Assembly (NCBI GenBank): GCA_029565685.1
Contig: JAKQNR010000052.1
Coordinates: 124,001 to 188,000 of the forward strand
From: a bacterium
GTDB lineage: Bacteria; Zhuqueibacterota; Zhuqueibacteria; Residuimicrobiales; Residuimicrobiaceae
Reading direction: 5' to 3'
Length of the DNA stretch: 64,000 nt
The position numbers and the translations under genes are program-made. Positions 35,723 to 46,200 of the stretch are shown here, piece by piece. The notes under the pieces are model-generated. The model did not search any database, was not told the origin of the DNA, and was given only the letters and a program-made list of their open reading frames with translations. Position 1 is the first letter of the stretch. Every line of letters starts with the position of its first letter.

Positions 35723-37009
35723 ATGAGGATTTTCTTTTGCTTGATCGCGCTGATATGGCCGATGGCGGCGGATCGCCTGTTTGCCGACGGGGTCTATTGG
35801 CAGAAACTTGTTGTCGATAGCGCCGGCTCTAATCCTCATCTCTTTACAGCGGTCGCCATCGATTTTTGGCAGAATATTTTTATCGGAACGCGGCAGAGTG
35901 AAATCTATCGTTCCGGCGACGACGGCAGCACTTGGAATCTAGTTCACAAGCATTCGGATATTCATGCCAACGCGTCCTATCCGATCAAGTTTATCGCTGT
36001 GATGCCCACAGGGCATCTATTTGCCGCCCTGACAGGCGATGGACTGTACTTGTCCAAAGATCATGGCGATCATTGGAGCATAATCGGATTGCAGGATTAT
36101 TTTCATTTATGCTCGGCGGTGCATCCGGATGGTCGCATCTATGTCGGCGGCTCGAATCCGAATGGTCTGTTTACTTCTCATGACGAAGGCAGAAATTGGC
36201 GGATCGTGCATTATCAACAGCCGGATTTTCATAGATCTCCGGTGGTTTCGGATGTTGCCATAGGCGCAGACTATCGGATCTATTTGATTGCTGATGGACA
36301 TCCCAGTGTTAGCATCAATGAATCGCCTTATGCCTTTCTTTTGGAGCGTGCTCAGTTTGCGACATCGATCTTTGTTAGTCGAGATCAGTCGATTTACATC
36401 GGCGCCTTTGAAGGTCATGTACTTTATTCGGCCGACCGGGGTGCTCATTTCACGCGGGTGTCCATTCCCGGGCTGACCGCAACGATCTCCTGCTTTAGCG
36501 AGGATCGTGATGGCGCTCTCTATTTCGGAACAGAGGGCAATGGCATTTGGCGATCGGATGATCGCGGCAACAGCTGGCTCAAGGAATCGTTGGCAGATTC
36601 GGTGATCAACGATCTGACTGCTGATTCGTCGGGCAGGATATACGCAGCCGCCAACTCGGGGCTTTATCGGCGGATGGAAAATTCGACATGGGCTCAGAGG
36701 CGCAGTAGAATTTCTGATCGGACGATGCCGCTTGTTTCCGCCTATCCCAATCCGTTCAATTCCAGCATGGCCATTGAGGTACAGTTCGACGGCGGACCCG
36801 CAACGGTTAAGATAGTGGATGCAATAGGCCGTCCTGTTGCAACGCTTTACGATCAGGCGTTGGCCAAAGGGGTTCATCGATTTCATTGGAATGGGAAAGA
36901 CGAGGATGGTCGCGCCATGTGCAGCGGGGTATATTTTGTTGCCGTTCAATGCACCGTGCAGGGTTCGACTTTTAAGCCAGAGCTGCATAAAATAATTTTG
37001 CTGCGATAG
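35723..37009 (+). CDS. Secreted BNR/beta-propeller protein with YPNPFN C-terminal sorting domain
   Basis: A 428-residue protein with GGAGGAATC before the ATG and a signal peptide (MRIFFCLIALIWPMAA). Residues 25-330 are a beta-propeller with repeated SGDDGSTW, SKDHGDHWS, SHDEGRNWR, SADRGAHF and SDDRGNSW Asp-box motifs, as in sialidase-type and Ycf48-like propellers. The tail (about 345-428) starts SAYPNPFNSSMAIEVQF and ends in a beta-sandwich with GVYFVAVQC, the type A C-terminal sorting domain used by type IX secretion. It is probably surface-exposed or released; the ligand is unknown. Starts 39 bases after ccmE. Confidence 0.88.
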   Translation: MRIFFCLIALIWPMAADRLFADGVYWQKLVVDSAGSNPHLFTAVAIDFWQNIFIGTRQSEIYRSGDDGSTWNLVHKHSDIHANASYPIKFIAVMPTGHLFAALTGDGLYLSKDHGDHWSIIGLQDYFHLCSAVHPDGRIYVGGSNPNGLFTSHDEGRNWRIVHYQQPDFHRSPVVSDVAIGADYRIYLIADGHPSVSINESPYAFLLERAQFATSIFVSRDQSIYIGAFEGHVLYSADRGAHFTRVSIPGLTATISCFSEDRDGALYFGTEGNGIWRSDDRGNSWLKESLADSVINDLTADSSGRIYAAANSGLYRRMENSTWAQRRSRISDRTMPLVSAYPNPFNSSMAIEVQFDGGPATVKIVDAIGRPVATLYDQALAKGVHRFHWNGKDEDGRAMCSGVYFVAVQCTVQGSTFKPELHKIILLR

Positions 37010-37017
37010 TCGCCGAT

Positions 37018-37291
37018 GGGATCGGCGCCGGTGGTTTCCTTTTCGGCAACTCGCCGATCCACGGCGAAATTAAACGCAGCGATACCCGCGATCAGATCAA
37101 GGGCGTTAATCCGGTCAAGCCCGCCGGCGAATGGAACAGCTACGCGATCACCTGCCCGGACAGCCTGCTCAGCCTGGTGGTCAACGGCGTCGCCACCACA
37201 CGCCGGCAGGGCCCTGGTCCTCAAGGGCCATGTCGGTCTGGATGAAGAGGGCTATGCCATAGAGTTTAAAAATTTTCGGATTCAAGAATGA
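37018..37291 (+). pseudogene. Remnant of a DUF1080 (3-keto-disaccharide hydrolase-like) gene, 5'-truncated and frameshifted
   Basis: Directly after the stop of the propeller gene, one frame reads GFLFGNSPIHGEIKRSDTR and then PAGEWNSYAITCPDSLLSLVVNGV, the C-terminal half of the DUF1080 concanavalin-like domain. Near 37200-37215 the homology jumps to another frame, LKGHVGLDEEGYAIEFKNFR, the family's end, then a stop. There is no start codon with a ribosome site, and the N-terminal half is missing. A decayed gene fragment is the simplest reading; a single sequencing indel would explain the shift but not the missing 5' part. Confidence 0.75.
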
Positions 37292-37355
37292 TAAGACGCT
37301 CTCCGGCTGAGCCAAATCCTTCCCCGGACCTTGAGCTTCGCTCCCAGTTCTCCGT

Positions 37356-37440
37356 ATAAATAATAATATAACTATGATTTTTAAAAATTATTACTTATTT
37401 TAAATATCTCAAATAGAGAAGATTTGACAATAATTAAGAG
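37356..37440 (+). promoter_or_regulatory. AT-rich promoter region of the parvulin lipoprotein gene
   Basis: About 85 bases of nearly pure A/T in a GC-rich window, directly before the GAGGAG ribosome site at 37439. Several TAATAT and TATTTT-like -10 candidates are present, so no single promoter is assigned. Confidence 0.4.
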
Positions 37441-37449
37441 GAGTTATCG

Positions 37450-38457
37450 ATGCGAAAAGGTCTTTTAGTCCTGGTGGTCCTGGCGCTCTGCTTCAACGGC
37501 TGCGGATCCAAAAAAGGCATCAAGCTGGAAAAAGGCACCCCGCTGTATGATCTGGCCAAAGAGATTGCGAAAAAATATCCGGCCATGGATCCGGATGTCA
37601 ACAAAGATTTGGTCTCCTGCAAATATTTTACTCTCACCCCGGGCACTTTTTTCACCGAGCTGCAACGCGGCATGGGGAAGAACACCGATCAGCTGAAAAC
37701 CCTGGATGAAAAACGGCTGCAGGATTTTTTCAAGGCCAATGTCGAACGTCTCGGCGAACGTCAGCTGTTCCTGGAAACCGCCAAGGCCGAGGGCATCAAG
37801 ATTACGCCGGCTGAATTGGACAGCACCCTGCTGAAAATCTACACCCAGAACGGCGGCCAGGAAGCGTTTGCCAAACGCATCGGCGATCAGGGGATCACGC
37901 TGGATGTCGTGCGTCAGGATGTCGAGCGGGAGATGACCTTGCGCAAATATTTCGATAAAAAGAACAGTGAGATCAAGGTCGCTGCGGAAGAGCTGGAAAA
38001 CATCTACAACCAGGATAAAACCGCCAGCGTCCGGCACATTTTACTGACCACCCGGGGCCTGAGCGATTCCGCCAAGGCGGTGAAGCGCACGATGATGCAG
38101 GGTCTTTTGGATCGCGCCAAAGCCGGCGAAGATTTCGCCGCTCTGGCTAAACAGTATACCGAGGATCCGGGTTCCAAGAACAACGGCGGTCTGTATGAAA
38201 ACTTTCCGCGCGGGCAGATGGTCAAACCTTTTGAAGACGCCGCGTTCACGGTGCCGGTGGGCCAGCTGTCCGATATCGTCGAGACCGATTACGGATATCA
38301 TATTCTCCAGATCGTGGACCGCAAGAAAGAAACCCGCCCGCTGGCGGATGTCAAAGCCGAACTGGAGCAACAGTTGTTGCGCGAAAAACGCCGCAACATG
38401 ACTCAGACGCTTCTGGAAACTCTGAAAAAAGAAGCGGACTATAAAATTTCCATCTAA
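37450..38457 (+). CDS. Parvulin-type peptidyl-prolyl isomerase lipoprotein (PrsA/SurA-like)
   Basis: A 335-residue periplasmic folding factor. It has GAGGAG upstream and a lipoprotein leader ending FNGC. The N-terminal helical chaperone part (about 30-195) has the SurA_N look. The PpiC rotamase domain (about 196-300) is intact: ASVRHILLTTRG, AGEDFAALAKQYTEDPGSKNNGG, FEDAAFTVPVGQLSDIVETDYGYHILQI. A charged C-terminal helix follows. It probably helps fold outer-membrane or secreted proteins such as the large cargo encoded downstream, though that link is inferred from position. Confidence 0.93.
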   Translation: MRKGLLVLVVLALCFNGCGSKKGIKLEKGTPLYDLAKEIAKKYPAMDPDVNKDLVSCKYFTLTPGTFFTELQRGMGKNTDQLKTLDEKRLQDFFKANVERLGERQLFLETAKAEGIKITPAELDSTLLKIYTQNGGQEAFAKRIGDQGITLDVVRQDVEREMTLRKYFDKKNSEIKVAAEELENIYNQDKTASVRHILLTTRGLSDSAKAVKRTMMQGLLDRAKAGEDFAALAKQYTEDPGSKNNGGLYENFPRGQMVKPFEDAAFTVPVGQLSDIVETDYGYHILQIVDRKKETRPLADVKAELEQQLLREKRRNMTQTLLETLKKEADYKISI

Positions 38458-38485
38458 CCGGATTCCGATGATTCTGTCTTTATCA

Positions 38486-38525
38486 ACAGCCTCTGCCCGT
38501 CGGGGATCAGAGGCTGTGTTGTTTT
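38486..38525 (+). terminator. Probable terminator after the parvulin gene
   Basis: ACAGCCTCTG (38486-38495) pairs perfectly with CAGAGGCTGT (38508-38517) over ten bases with a 12-base loop, followed by GTTGTTTTC. The T-run is imperfect. Confidence 0.65.
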
Positions 38526-38583
38526 CACCCTTTGGGACAAGTCTGCCGCACTACAGCAGAGACCGCGTACCAGGAGGAACGCC

Positions 38584-39849
38584 ATGAACAGAATTCTAAT
38601 ATTTCGGGGAACACGGCCGCTTTGCTTCACCGCTCTGGCTCTTGGGCTGGCGTGGGCGCTGCGCGGTCATTTCGGCCATGAACAGGGCGCCGCCTGGGCC
38701 GGCGCTGTGGGCTCTCTGGCCCTCATCCTGATCAGCGGGCGGCCGGACTGGCAGCGCAAAGCTTTGCCGGCGTCTCTGCTGGGCGGCATCGGCTGGGGCG
38801 TGGGCGGCATGATGAGCTACGGTCTGGTAGTGGGGTACGGCCGATCCGGTGATTTTGCCAATGCGCTCTATGGGCTGTCCATGCTGGCGGTGATCGGTGG
38901 ACTGTACGGTTTTATCGGCGGCGGTTTTTTAGGTCTGGCTTTAGAGTCCGAAAAAGATAAAAAGCCGGACTGGCCGGCGCTGCTCACGCAGATGGTGGCA
39001 GCCGGACTGCTGTTCTGGGGCGTGCTGATCTATCAATGGGAGCTGTGGATGACGCCCCCGCGTTCAGAGCTTTGGGCCGCCTGCCTCGGCGCGGCCGCAA
39101 GCCTGGCCTGGTATCTGCAAAGAAACCGATTTCATCGCGCGCTGCGCACTGCGCTGTGGACAGCCTTTGGCGCCGGCTTTGGTTTTGCTCTGGGAAATTT
39201 TTTTCAGACACTGGGTGCGGTCAGCGGCCTGCCGTTCAACTGGTGGAATGTCATGGAATTTACGCTGGGAGCGTGCGGTGGATTGGGGCTGGCCTACGGA
39301 GCCTACACTCAGGAGTGGCCCGAGAGCGCCGATCTCTCCGGCCGTTCCAGCACCCTCGCGCTGCTGGGACTTTTTATTGCCCTGCCGCTGGTGAACGTGT
39401 GGCAGGCCTTCAGCCTGGAGGAATTTGCCCGAATGGCCGCCAGCCTGAATGCCGTGAATCCCGTTCAATTCGCCCACGCCCAGTATTATCTGGCTGCAAC
39501 CGCGGTGATTCTGTTCGCTTTTACCGCCTGGTACGCCTGGAAAAAACGCAGCATCACCACGCTGTTCTTCCTGTTAACCGCCCTTTATATCCTGCTGAGC
39601 CATTTGAAAAAAGGATTCTTTTTTCTCAACGATCTTTTACAGCTGGAACAATATGTATACTGGCTGCTGTTCTTCTGCCTGGTATTGCTCTATTCCGCCT
39701 CACAATCCAAACCGTCGCCATTGTTTGCTGAACGTGCGCGAGCGAACGGTCTGGCAATGGCAGCGATCCTGGCGGCCGCGCTTCTGCTGATGGCCTTCAT
39801 TTCTGTCGTCGTTTCAGACGGGATCGCCGGCGGACAGCGGCGTTTTTAG
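38584..39849 (+). CDS. Multi-pass inner-membrane protein of unknown function
   Basis: A 421-residue protein with a strong AGGAGG site. Roughly eleven or twelve hydrophobic segments are seen, many rich in glycine and alanine (GGIGWGVGGMMSYGLVVGYG, GGLYGFIGGGFLGLALE, GAGFGFALGNFFQTLG). A conserved-looking ALRGHFGHEQGAAW lies early in the chain. The glycine patterning suggests close helix packing as in transporters. I recognise no transporter or enzyme family. It stands between a parvulin gene and the TonB receptor, with its own ribosome site and flanking gaps, so it may be a single transcription unit. Confidence 0.8.
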   Translation: MNRILIFRGTRPLCFTALALGLAWALRGHFGHEQGAAWAGAVGSLALILISGRPDWQRKALPASLLGGIGWGVGGMMSYGLVVGYGRSGDFANALYGLSMLAVIGGLYGFIGGGFLGLALESEKDKKPDWPALLTQMVAAGLLFWGVLIYQWELWMTPPRSELWAACLGAAASLAWYLQRNRFHRALRTALWTAFGAGFGFALGNFFQTLGAVSGLPFNWWNVMEFTLGACGGLGLAYGAYTQEWPESADLSGRSSTLALLGLFIALPLVNVWQAFSLEEFARMAASLNAVNPVQFAHAQYYLAATAVILFAFTAWYAWKKRSITTLFFLLTALYILLSHLKKGFFFLNDLLQLEQYVYWLLFFCLVLLYSASQSKPSPLFAERARANGLAMAAILAAALLLMAFISVVVSDGIAGGQRRF

Positions 39850-40255
39850 CGGTCAGCCGGCCGTCCAGGGGGCGGTGCAGGTGGACTGCGGCTCAAAGGA
39901 CTTGGCGCTGCTGTGCAGATAAAGCGTTTTTTTATACCATGCGATGATTATTTTCCTTGACAGTTAAACTAAATTGGATTAATTTCTTTATCATTTTTTA
40001 CGGTCGCTGGACGTGCGTAATCCATTACCACTGTTTGATTCTGCGTGCCGTGTCTCCCTCCTCAAATGTCTTGTACAAATCTCGCTGAATTCATCTGACC
40101 TGCAACCTGCCGGAGATGAAGGATGGGGTGCAGCTGATTTCGAGGCGAATGAGAGAGCCCCGATGGAGGAGGATCGACGGCTTGGGATGAAATTTATAAA
40201 CCGTGCTAAATTTCCAATATAGTAATTGCCAAGTTACAGCGTGAAGAGAGTTAAA
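39850..40255. other. Leader region upstream of the TonB-dependent receptor
   Basis: 406 bases without a convincing gene. A short plus-strand frame at 40013-40222 has no ribosome site. The AT-rich part from 39930 is the probable promoter and a long 5' leader. No known riboswitch was recognised. Confidence 0.4.
39957..39985 (+). promoter_or_regulatory. Candidate promoter with perfect TTGACA for the receptor locus
   Basis: TTGACA at 39957-39962, 17 bases, then TAATTT. The -35 is perfect, the -10 weak. If used, the transcript has a leader of about 265 bases before the receptor start. Confidence 0.3.
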
Positions 40256-43159
40256 ATGAAAAGAGGTAGAATGAAGCTGCAAGCAAAAGTGTTAAGCCTG
40301 TTTGTCGTTGTCGGGCTTTTGCTGACCGTCAGCGGGCTGCTGGCCGGCACTTCGGGAAAAATTGCCGGCCGCATCATCGACCGAGACAACAAAGAAGGCC
40401 TGCCAGGCGTGAATGTGCTGCTGGTCGGCACCACCTGGGGCGGGGTGACGGATCCGGACGGCTATTATCAGATCATCAATGTCCCGCCGGGTACCTACAA
40501 GATCGCAGTGTCGATGATCGGCTACACAACGCTGACCGTTGAAGATGTCAAGGTCAACGTGGATCGAACCACTACCCAGAACGTCTCGCTCAGCTCCAAG
40601 ACGCTGGAAGGTCAGGAGGTGGTGATCAAGGCGGAGCGCCCGGTGATCGAGAAGGACCGCACCAGCACGGCGTCTTACGTCGATGCAGAGACTATTCGGG
40701 ATCTTCCAGTTCAAGAAGTGTCCGAGATCATCCAACTGCAGGCCGGCGTGGTGACCGGCGCCGGCGGCGACTTGCATTTCCGCGGCGGACGCTCCCGCGA
40801 GGTCGCTTATCTGATCGACGGAGTTTCGGTTTCCAACGCTTTTTCCCAGGGCGGCGGCAGCAACGTGGCTATCGAAAATTCGATCATCAAAGAACTGCAG
40901 GTCATCAGCGGCACCTTTAACGCGGAATACGGTTCGGCCCAATCGGCCATCATCAACGTGGTGACTAAAAACGCCGAGACCGATTATCATGGCGAGATAC
41001 AAGTATTCGGCGGAGACAATGTGAGCAGCCACTCCGATCGTTTTCTCGGCGTCGAAAAGATAGATCCGCTCAACGAGAAGGATGTGCAGGCCACCTTTTC
41101 CGGCCCTGTGCCCAAGTTGAAGAACCTCGGCTTTTTCGCCACCGCCCGCTACAACAACAGCGACGGTCATCTTTTCGGCGAACGCCGTTACGCCGCCATC
41201 GATGGATGGAAGATCGACGCTTTCCGCCATTGGTTCACCCAACGCTATGCTGATCAGCTCTCCTCCTACGGCCGCATTCCGGTGCCTGATTCGCTCAAGA
41301 CCGGCGACCGGGCGTTGATCCCCATGTCCGAGAGCCAGCAGCTCACTTTTACCGGCAAGCTGACCTATATCCCCAAACCGGCCGTCGGCATCACCTATTC
41401 GTTGTTCGGTTCCAGGGGCGACAGCCGGGGATATAACAACAGCTGGCGCTACGCCCCCGATGGCCGCACGCAGTATCGCGGTTACAGCCATCACCACTTT
41501 CTCTCTTTCCGGCACAGCCCCTCTGCTTCTATTTTTTACAACATCCGTGGTTCTTATCAATACAATTACGGACGATCTTGGCTATACGAAAGCACCAAGG
41601 TGGCCGAATTCCCCGGCGATGACGGCTATTTGCCCCTCGGCGCTGCGGACGATCAGACCGGCTTTGTGCAGGGGGACAACCAGTACGGGCGCAATAAAAA
41701 TATCCGTAAAGTCTACATGATGAACGGCGATTTAAATTGGCAGATCGATCGCATCAATTTTATCAAATTGGGATTCGAGGCGCGGCAGCATGACATCCAT
41801 TACATGAATCAGCCCATGCTGGAAACCGATCTTTGGAAAAGCTACAAGTACAGCAACGACATCAACGGCAAGGGGCTCGAGTTTAACGATTATTGGGCGG
41901 CGATGCGCGATTATTGGATGAATTGGAACACCGCCTATGAATCGGACAAGCTCCGTCTCGCCAACGCGACGGACGGCGATTATACGAATTATGTGCGCCG
42001 GCCGCTGGAATTCGCCGCGTATATTCAGGACAAGATCGAGCTGGGCGAGATCGTGCTCAACGCAGGCGTCCGCCTCGATTATTTCCAGCCCAACGCCAAA
42101 ACCCTGGTCGACAAGCGCACCCTCTCCGAGCAGATCGGCGATGCCGCCAATCTCGATCAGGCTGCGGCCAAGAAGCAGCTCTCCCCCCGTCTGGGTTTTT
42201 CGTTTCCTGTTTCCGACCGGGGCGCCTTCCATGTCTCCTACGGCCATTTTTTCCAGATGCCGAGCTTTCAGTATCTGTTTGAACGTCCTGTGGACGTCAA
42301 TATGACGCCCCTGCTGCTGGCCGGCGCCAGTGTGGGAGATCCTAATTTAAAGCCGGAGCGCACCATTGCTTACGAAGTGGGATTGCAGCAGGAGTTGAAC
42401 GGGCAGTTCGGCGTGGATGTGACCCTTTTCTACAAGGATATTCGCAATCAGCTGGGCCTCGAATCGGTTAAAACCGTGGATGCCGTGGGCTACTACCGCT
42501 ACATCAACCGCGACTATGGCAACGTGAAGGGATTAACTGTTTCGCTGGAGAAAATGCGCACCGGTTTGTTCTCCGGATCTCTGGACTATACCTTTCAGTA
42601 TTCGCGCGGCAGCGCTTCGGACCCCAACTTTCTCCAGGTCATTGAAGTGGCCACGCGCATGAGCGGCGAATCCATCGTGTTCCCGGAGCGCCAGATTCTG
42701 CCTCTGGATTGGGATCAACGCCACACCGTGAACCTGGTGGTGGGTCTCAACAAACCCGGCGACTGGGGGATGACCTGCATTGCTACAGCAGGCAGCGGCA
42801 TGCCCTATTCGCCCTCCAGCGTCGAGCAGCTGGCGCTGCCTGACCGCGAATTTAAAAACAGCGCCCGCAAACCGATGCAGTTTAATGTCGACCTCAAAGC
42901 CAACAAGCAGTTCACTTTCGGCAAAATGACCTATTCTCTGTTCTTAAGGGTTTACAACCTGCTGGACCGTATGAATGAAAATTCGGTTTACCCGGTGACC
43001 GGCCGGGCCACGGAAAACGCCCGTCTGCCCTATGATCAGCTGGTGCAATTGCAGATGCTGCAACAAGGCGGCCAGTTCACCATGGACGAGTGGGACAATC
43101 AACCGTCCTGGTTTTCAGAGCCGCGTCGGGTGCAGTTAGGATTGGCGGTTCGCTTCTAA
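40256..43159 (+). CDS. TonB-dependent outer-membrane receptor with carboxypeptidase-regulatory-like N-terminal domain
   Basis: A 967-residue outer-membrane protein. The ATG at 40256 has GAGAG upstream; 40271 is a possible alternative. After the signal peptide comes a CarboxypepD_reg-like domain (about 32-115: GKIAGRIIDRDNKEGLPGVNV, DGYYQIINVPPGTYKI). The TonB plug follows (about 125-245) with DAETIRDLPVQEVSEIIQ and FRGGRSREVAYLIDGVSV, then a 22-strand barrel ending in RRVQLGLAVRF with the terminal phenylalanine needed for barrel assembly. The architecture is SusC/CirA-like but no SusD gene is present. It heads a plus-strand run of secreted-protein genes; the next start is 58 bases away. Probable role: uptake of a large ligand, or docking for surface proteins. 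Confidence 0.93.
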   Translation: MKRGRMKLQAKVLSLFVVVGLLLTVSGLLAGTSGKIAGRIIDRDNKEGLPGVNVLLVGTTWGGVTDPDGYYQIINVPPGTYKIAVSMIGYTTLTVEDVKVNVDRTTTQNVSLSSKTLEGQEVVIKAERPVIEKDRTSTASYVDAETIRDLPVQEVSEIIQLQAGVVTGAGGDLHFRGGRSREVAYLIDGVSVSNAFSQGGGSNVAIENSIIKELQVISGTFNAEYGSAQSAIINVVTKNAETDYHGEIQVFGGDNVSSHSDRFLGVEKIDPLNEKDVQATFSGPVPKLKNLGFFATARYNNSDGHLFGERRYAAIDGWKIDAFRHWFTQRYADQLSSYGRIPVPDSLKTGDRALIPMSESQQLTFTGKLTYIPKPAVGITYSLFGSRGDSRGYNNSWRYAPDGRTQYRGYSHHHFLSFRHSPSASIFYNIRGSYQYNYGRSWLYESTKVAEFPGDDGYLPLGAADDQTGFVQGDNQYGRNKNIRKVYMMNGDLNWQIDRINFIKLGFEARQHDIHYMNQPMLETDLWKSYKYSNDINGKGLEFNDYWAAMRDYWMNWNTAYESDKLRLANATDGDYTNYVRRPLEFAAYIQDKIELGEIVLNAGVRLDYFQPNAKTLVDKRTLSEQIGDAANLDQAAAKKQLSPRLGFSFPVSDRGAFHVSYGHFFQMPSFQYLFERPVDVNMTPLLLAGASVGDPNLKPERTIAYEVGLQQELNGQFGVDVTLFYKDIRNQLGLESVKTVDAVGYYRYINRDYGNVKGLTVSLEKMRTGLFSGSLDYTFQYSRGSASDPNFLQVIEVATRMSGESIVFPERQILPLDWDQRHTVNLVVGLNKPGDWGMTCIATAGSGMPYSPSSVEQLALPDREFKNSARKPMQFNVDLKANKQFTFGKMTYSLFLRVYNLLDRMNENSVYPVTGRATENARLPYDQLVQLQMLQQGGQFTMDEWDNQPSWFSEPRRVQLGLAVRF

Positions 43160-43217
43160 CCTTTGTCCAAACGGATTCAGTCAGGAAATACAAATAAAGA
43201 GACAGGATGCAAACGTG

Positions 43218-46200
43218 ATGACAAATAAAAAAATGAGCGCCATGGCCGGTTTGGGGATTGCTTTAGCCATGGTGTTGTCCCTAGGCCTGCCGGCCCGGAT
43301 CTCGGCAGAAGAAGAAGCCATCAAAGCGCTCTACCGCGCTCCTGCCGGCAGCGAACAAACCAGCTATCTAAGTTCCCGCACTATGATGCCGGCGCTGTTG
43401 AAAAGTCAAGCCACGCCGACCGGTCTACAGCGTTTTGTCCGCCTTTCCAAACATGACGGCAACCTCATCGAGACCGGTTGGGTGAATCAGGGGCAGCTTG
43501 CTGATGGGTATGTGGATAATTCCCCGGGCTGGTCCATGATCTGGCCTAAAGGATCAGGAATCTCCTATGGCTTTCTCTTTGGTTTTTTCGTCGGTGCAGA
43601 AGTGAGGGATGCCAAGGGTAATCTCATTCATATCGTTTCCTCGCGATTCCATCGCAGCGGCATCAAGCAGTCGGCCGACAAGAGCCACTGGTATGACTGG
43701 AAGCCATTGCCTCGCTACTTCAACAACCATCATCTCAATTCTACAACCTATGACATCGGCGGCATCAATGAAGACGTGGGCATCGATGGATTTCCCAATA
43801 CACAGGATTTAGGCGAGGGAGATGGCGTGCTGCAGCAGGCGGAAGACTTTAACCGCAACGGCCTGCTGGACCATAGCATGATCAACGTATCCGAATGGGG
43901 GGCCATGACCAATTTACGCGAGACCTGGCCCACCGATTGGCCGCCGCAGAGCTATGAGGGCGATTCGCGCGCCCTCACCGATACGCTCGGCATCGGCCCT
44001 TGCAGCGGCCGTTGGAACGGCGAATTCGGCTATTACGCCCGCGCGGATCAGGAATCCTACTATGTGATGGACGACCGCGAAATCGATCAATTCGCCTATT
44101 ATCCCTTCAATCTGCCCGGAACCGATACGCCGGACACCCGGCCGTGGCCCAACGGCCGTCGCGGCCTGGGATTGACGGTGCAGGTGCGAAATTATCAATG
44201 GGTGGCTCGGCAGGCGGAAGACATCATGATCTCCCGCTATGACATCATCAACTATGGCAAGGCCATCGCCAAATCCGTCATCGGCATGTACAGCGACGTC
44301 GATGTCGGCGGCACCTTGCCGATGGATGATTCTGACTTTGACACGATCGACGACATCACTTATGTCTGGGACAAGAGCGGCAAGTCCAGTCAGGGTTTGC
44401 CGACCGGCTATTTCGGTTTTGCCTTTTTGGAGAGCCCGGGCATCAGCGACAACCGCAAGGATGATGATGAGGACGGTTTCGTCGACGAGAGTCAATGGGA
44501 CCTGATTGACGATGATGGGGATTGGCGTCGGTGGGAAGACGCCAACGGCAACGGCAAATGGGATACAGAGGACCGGAACTTTAACAGCGTTTTGGATGAA
44601 GGGGAAGACGACAACCAGAACGGCAAACTCGATATGGAAACGGTCTGGGATGACGTGGGCTCCGACGGCATCGGTCCGGAGGATGAAGGCTATGCCGGCC
44701 CGGATCCCAACGGCTCCGAGGCGAACGGCAAGCCGGATCAGGGCGAGCCCAATTTCGGTAAAACCGACAACGACGAGGCGGATCAAATCGGTCTGACCTC
44801 CTGGTATCTCAAGGATGTGGACAACCGCTTGGCCTACGACGAAGAATTTTGGACCGTGGAACTTCAACCCGGCACCTTTGCCATCGATGAAGAGTACACC
44901 CGCGACGTGGCCTTTAGCTACGGCAGCGGCTTTATCCGTCTGGAGCCGGGCAAAGAGGGGCGGCAAAAGTACGCCATCGCCTGTTTGTGCGGCAACGATC
45001 TGCCCGACATCCTGCGCAACAAACGCACCATGCAGCGCATTTACGATTCCGACTATAATTTTTCCAAGCCGCCGCGCCTGCCTGTTCTGTCCACCATCGT
45101 CGGCGATCGCAAGGTGGTGCTGATGTGGGATAACAATTCGGAAAAATCAAAAGACCCCATTTACGGGTCTGACTTTGAGATGTATAAAATATACCGCAGT
45201 ACGGATCCGCAGTTCAGCGACATCAAGACCGTCTCCGACGCCTTTGGCAACCCGCTTCTGTACAAGCCGTTGGCTCAATTCGATCTCAAAGACGGCCTGA
45301 CCGGTCCGCACCCCATTCCCATCGGCGGCAATGGTTCGGGCGACGGGCTGGACCTGGGTGTGGCGTATGATATGGGCGAGGACACCGGATTGCGCCACTC
45401 GTTTGTGGACACCAATCTCACCAACGGCCGGACTTATTATTATGCGGTGGTGTCTGTGGACAAAGGCTATGCCGCTGATTTCTTCAGCCGCGGCCTGTCC
45501 GATCGGCAAAATCTCACGCCCAACAGTCCGACGGAATGCACGGCGGTCATCCAGACCAACATACTGGGCCAGACTGTTTTTGTCGACCGCAACTGCGCGG
45601 TGGTGGTGCCCATGGAAGCGGCGGCCGGCTATATGCCGCCGCAACTGGAATCCGGCGTGGAGCATACCGCCGGCATCGGCACCGGTTCGATCCACATTGA
45701 AGTGTTGATTCCGGACAGCATCAAACGAAATCACGAGTATCAATTGTCTTTCCGGGACGATGGTTCGATCGAGAAATTCGACAAGACGTTCAAGACCGGC
45801 TTGACGAACGGCGCTATTCTGGTGGATGTAACCAGCGGCGATACGCTGTTGCGCGCTAAAGACAAGTATAAAAGCGATGAATTCGCCGAAAAACTGTTCC
45901 ACGGCTTCAAGATGGACATTATGAATCATGATTCCATCAAGACCGACTGGGCGGGATGGGTCAAAGGTGCGAGCAACCTGATCGGCGATCCGCGCGGCTA
46001 TGATTCGCAATGCCGGGCTGTGCCGCGTGATTATGAAGTGCGCGTCTTGTCCATGGGCGCCGATACCTCTTATTCCGCGGTGCCCGGCCGCGAGATCCGC
46101 ACCAATTATAAAGTGTACGACATCACAGATCCGGATCACCCCTTTGAAGTGGTCTTTGGTTTGTCGGAAAACGGCGATTCCCTGAAAGGGGTGCTGAGCG

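Noticed and set aside
40292..41560. 422-codon open frame on the minus strand
   Set aside because: Antisense to the receptor's plug domain, which is unmistakable on the plus strand.
44460..44780. Short GAT/AAC-rich periodic DNA that looked like a repeat array
   Set aside because: The periodicity follows the DxNxNG protein motifs and has no conserved direct repeat or spacer structure, so it is coding and not CRISPR or satellite DNA.
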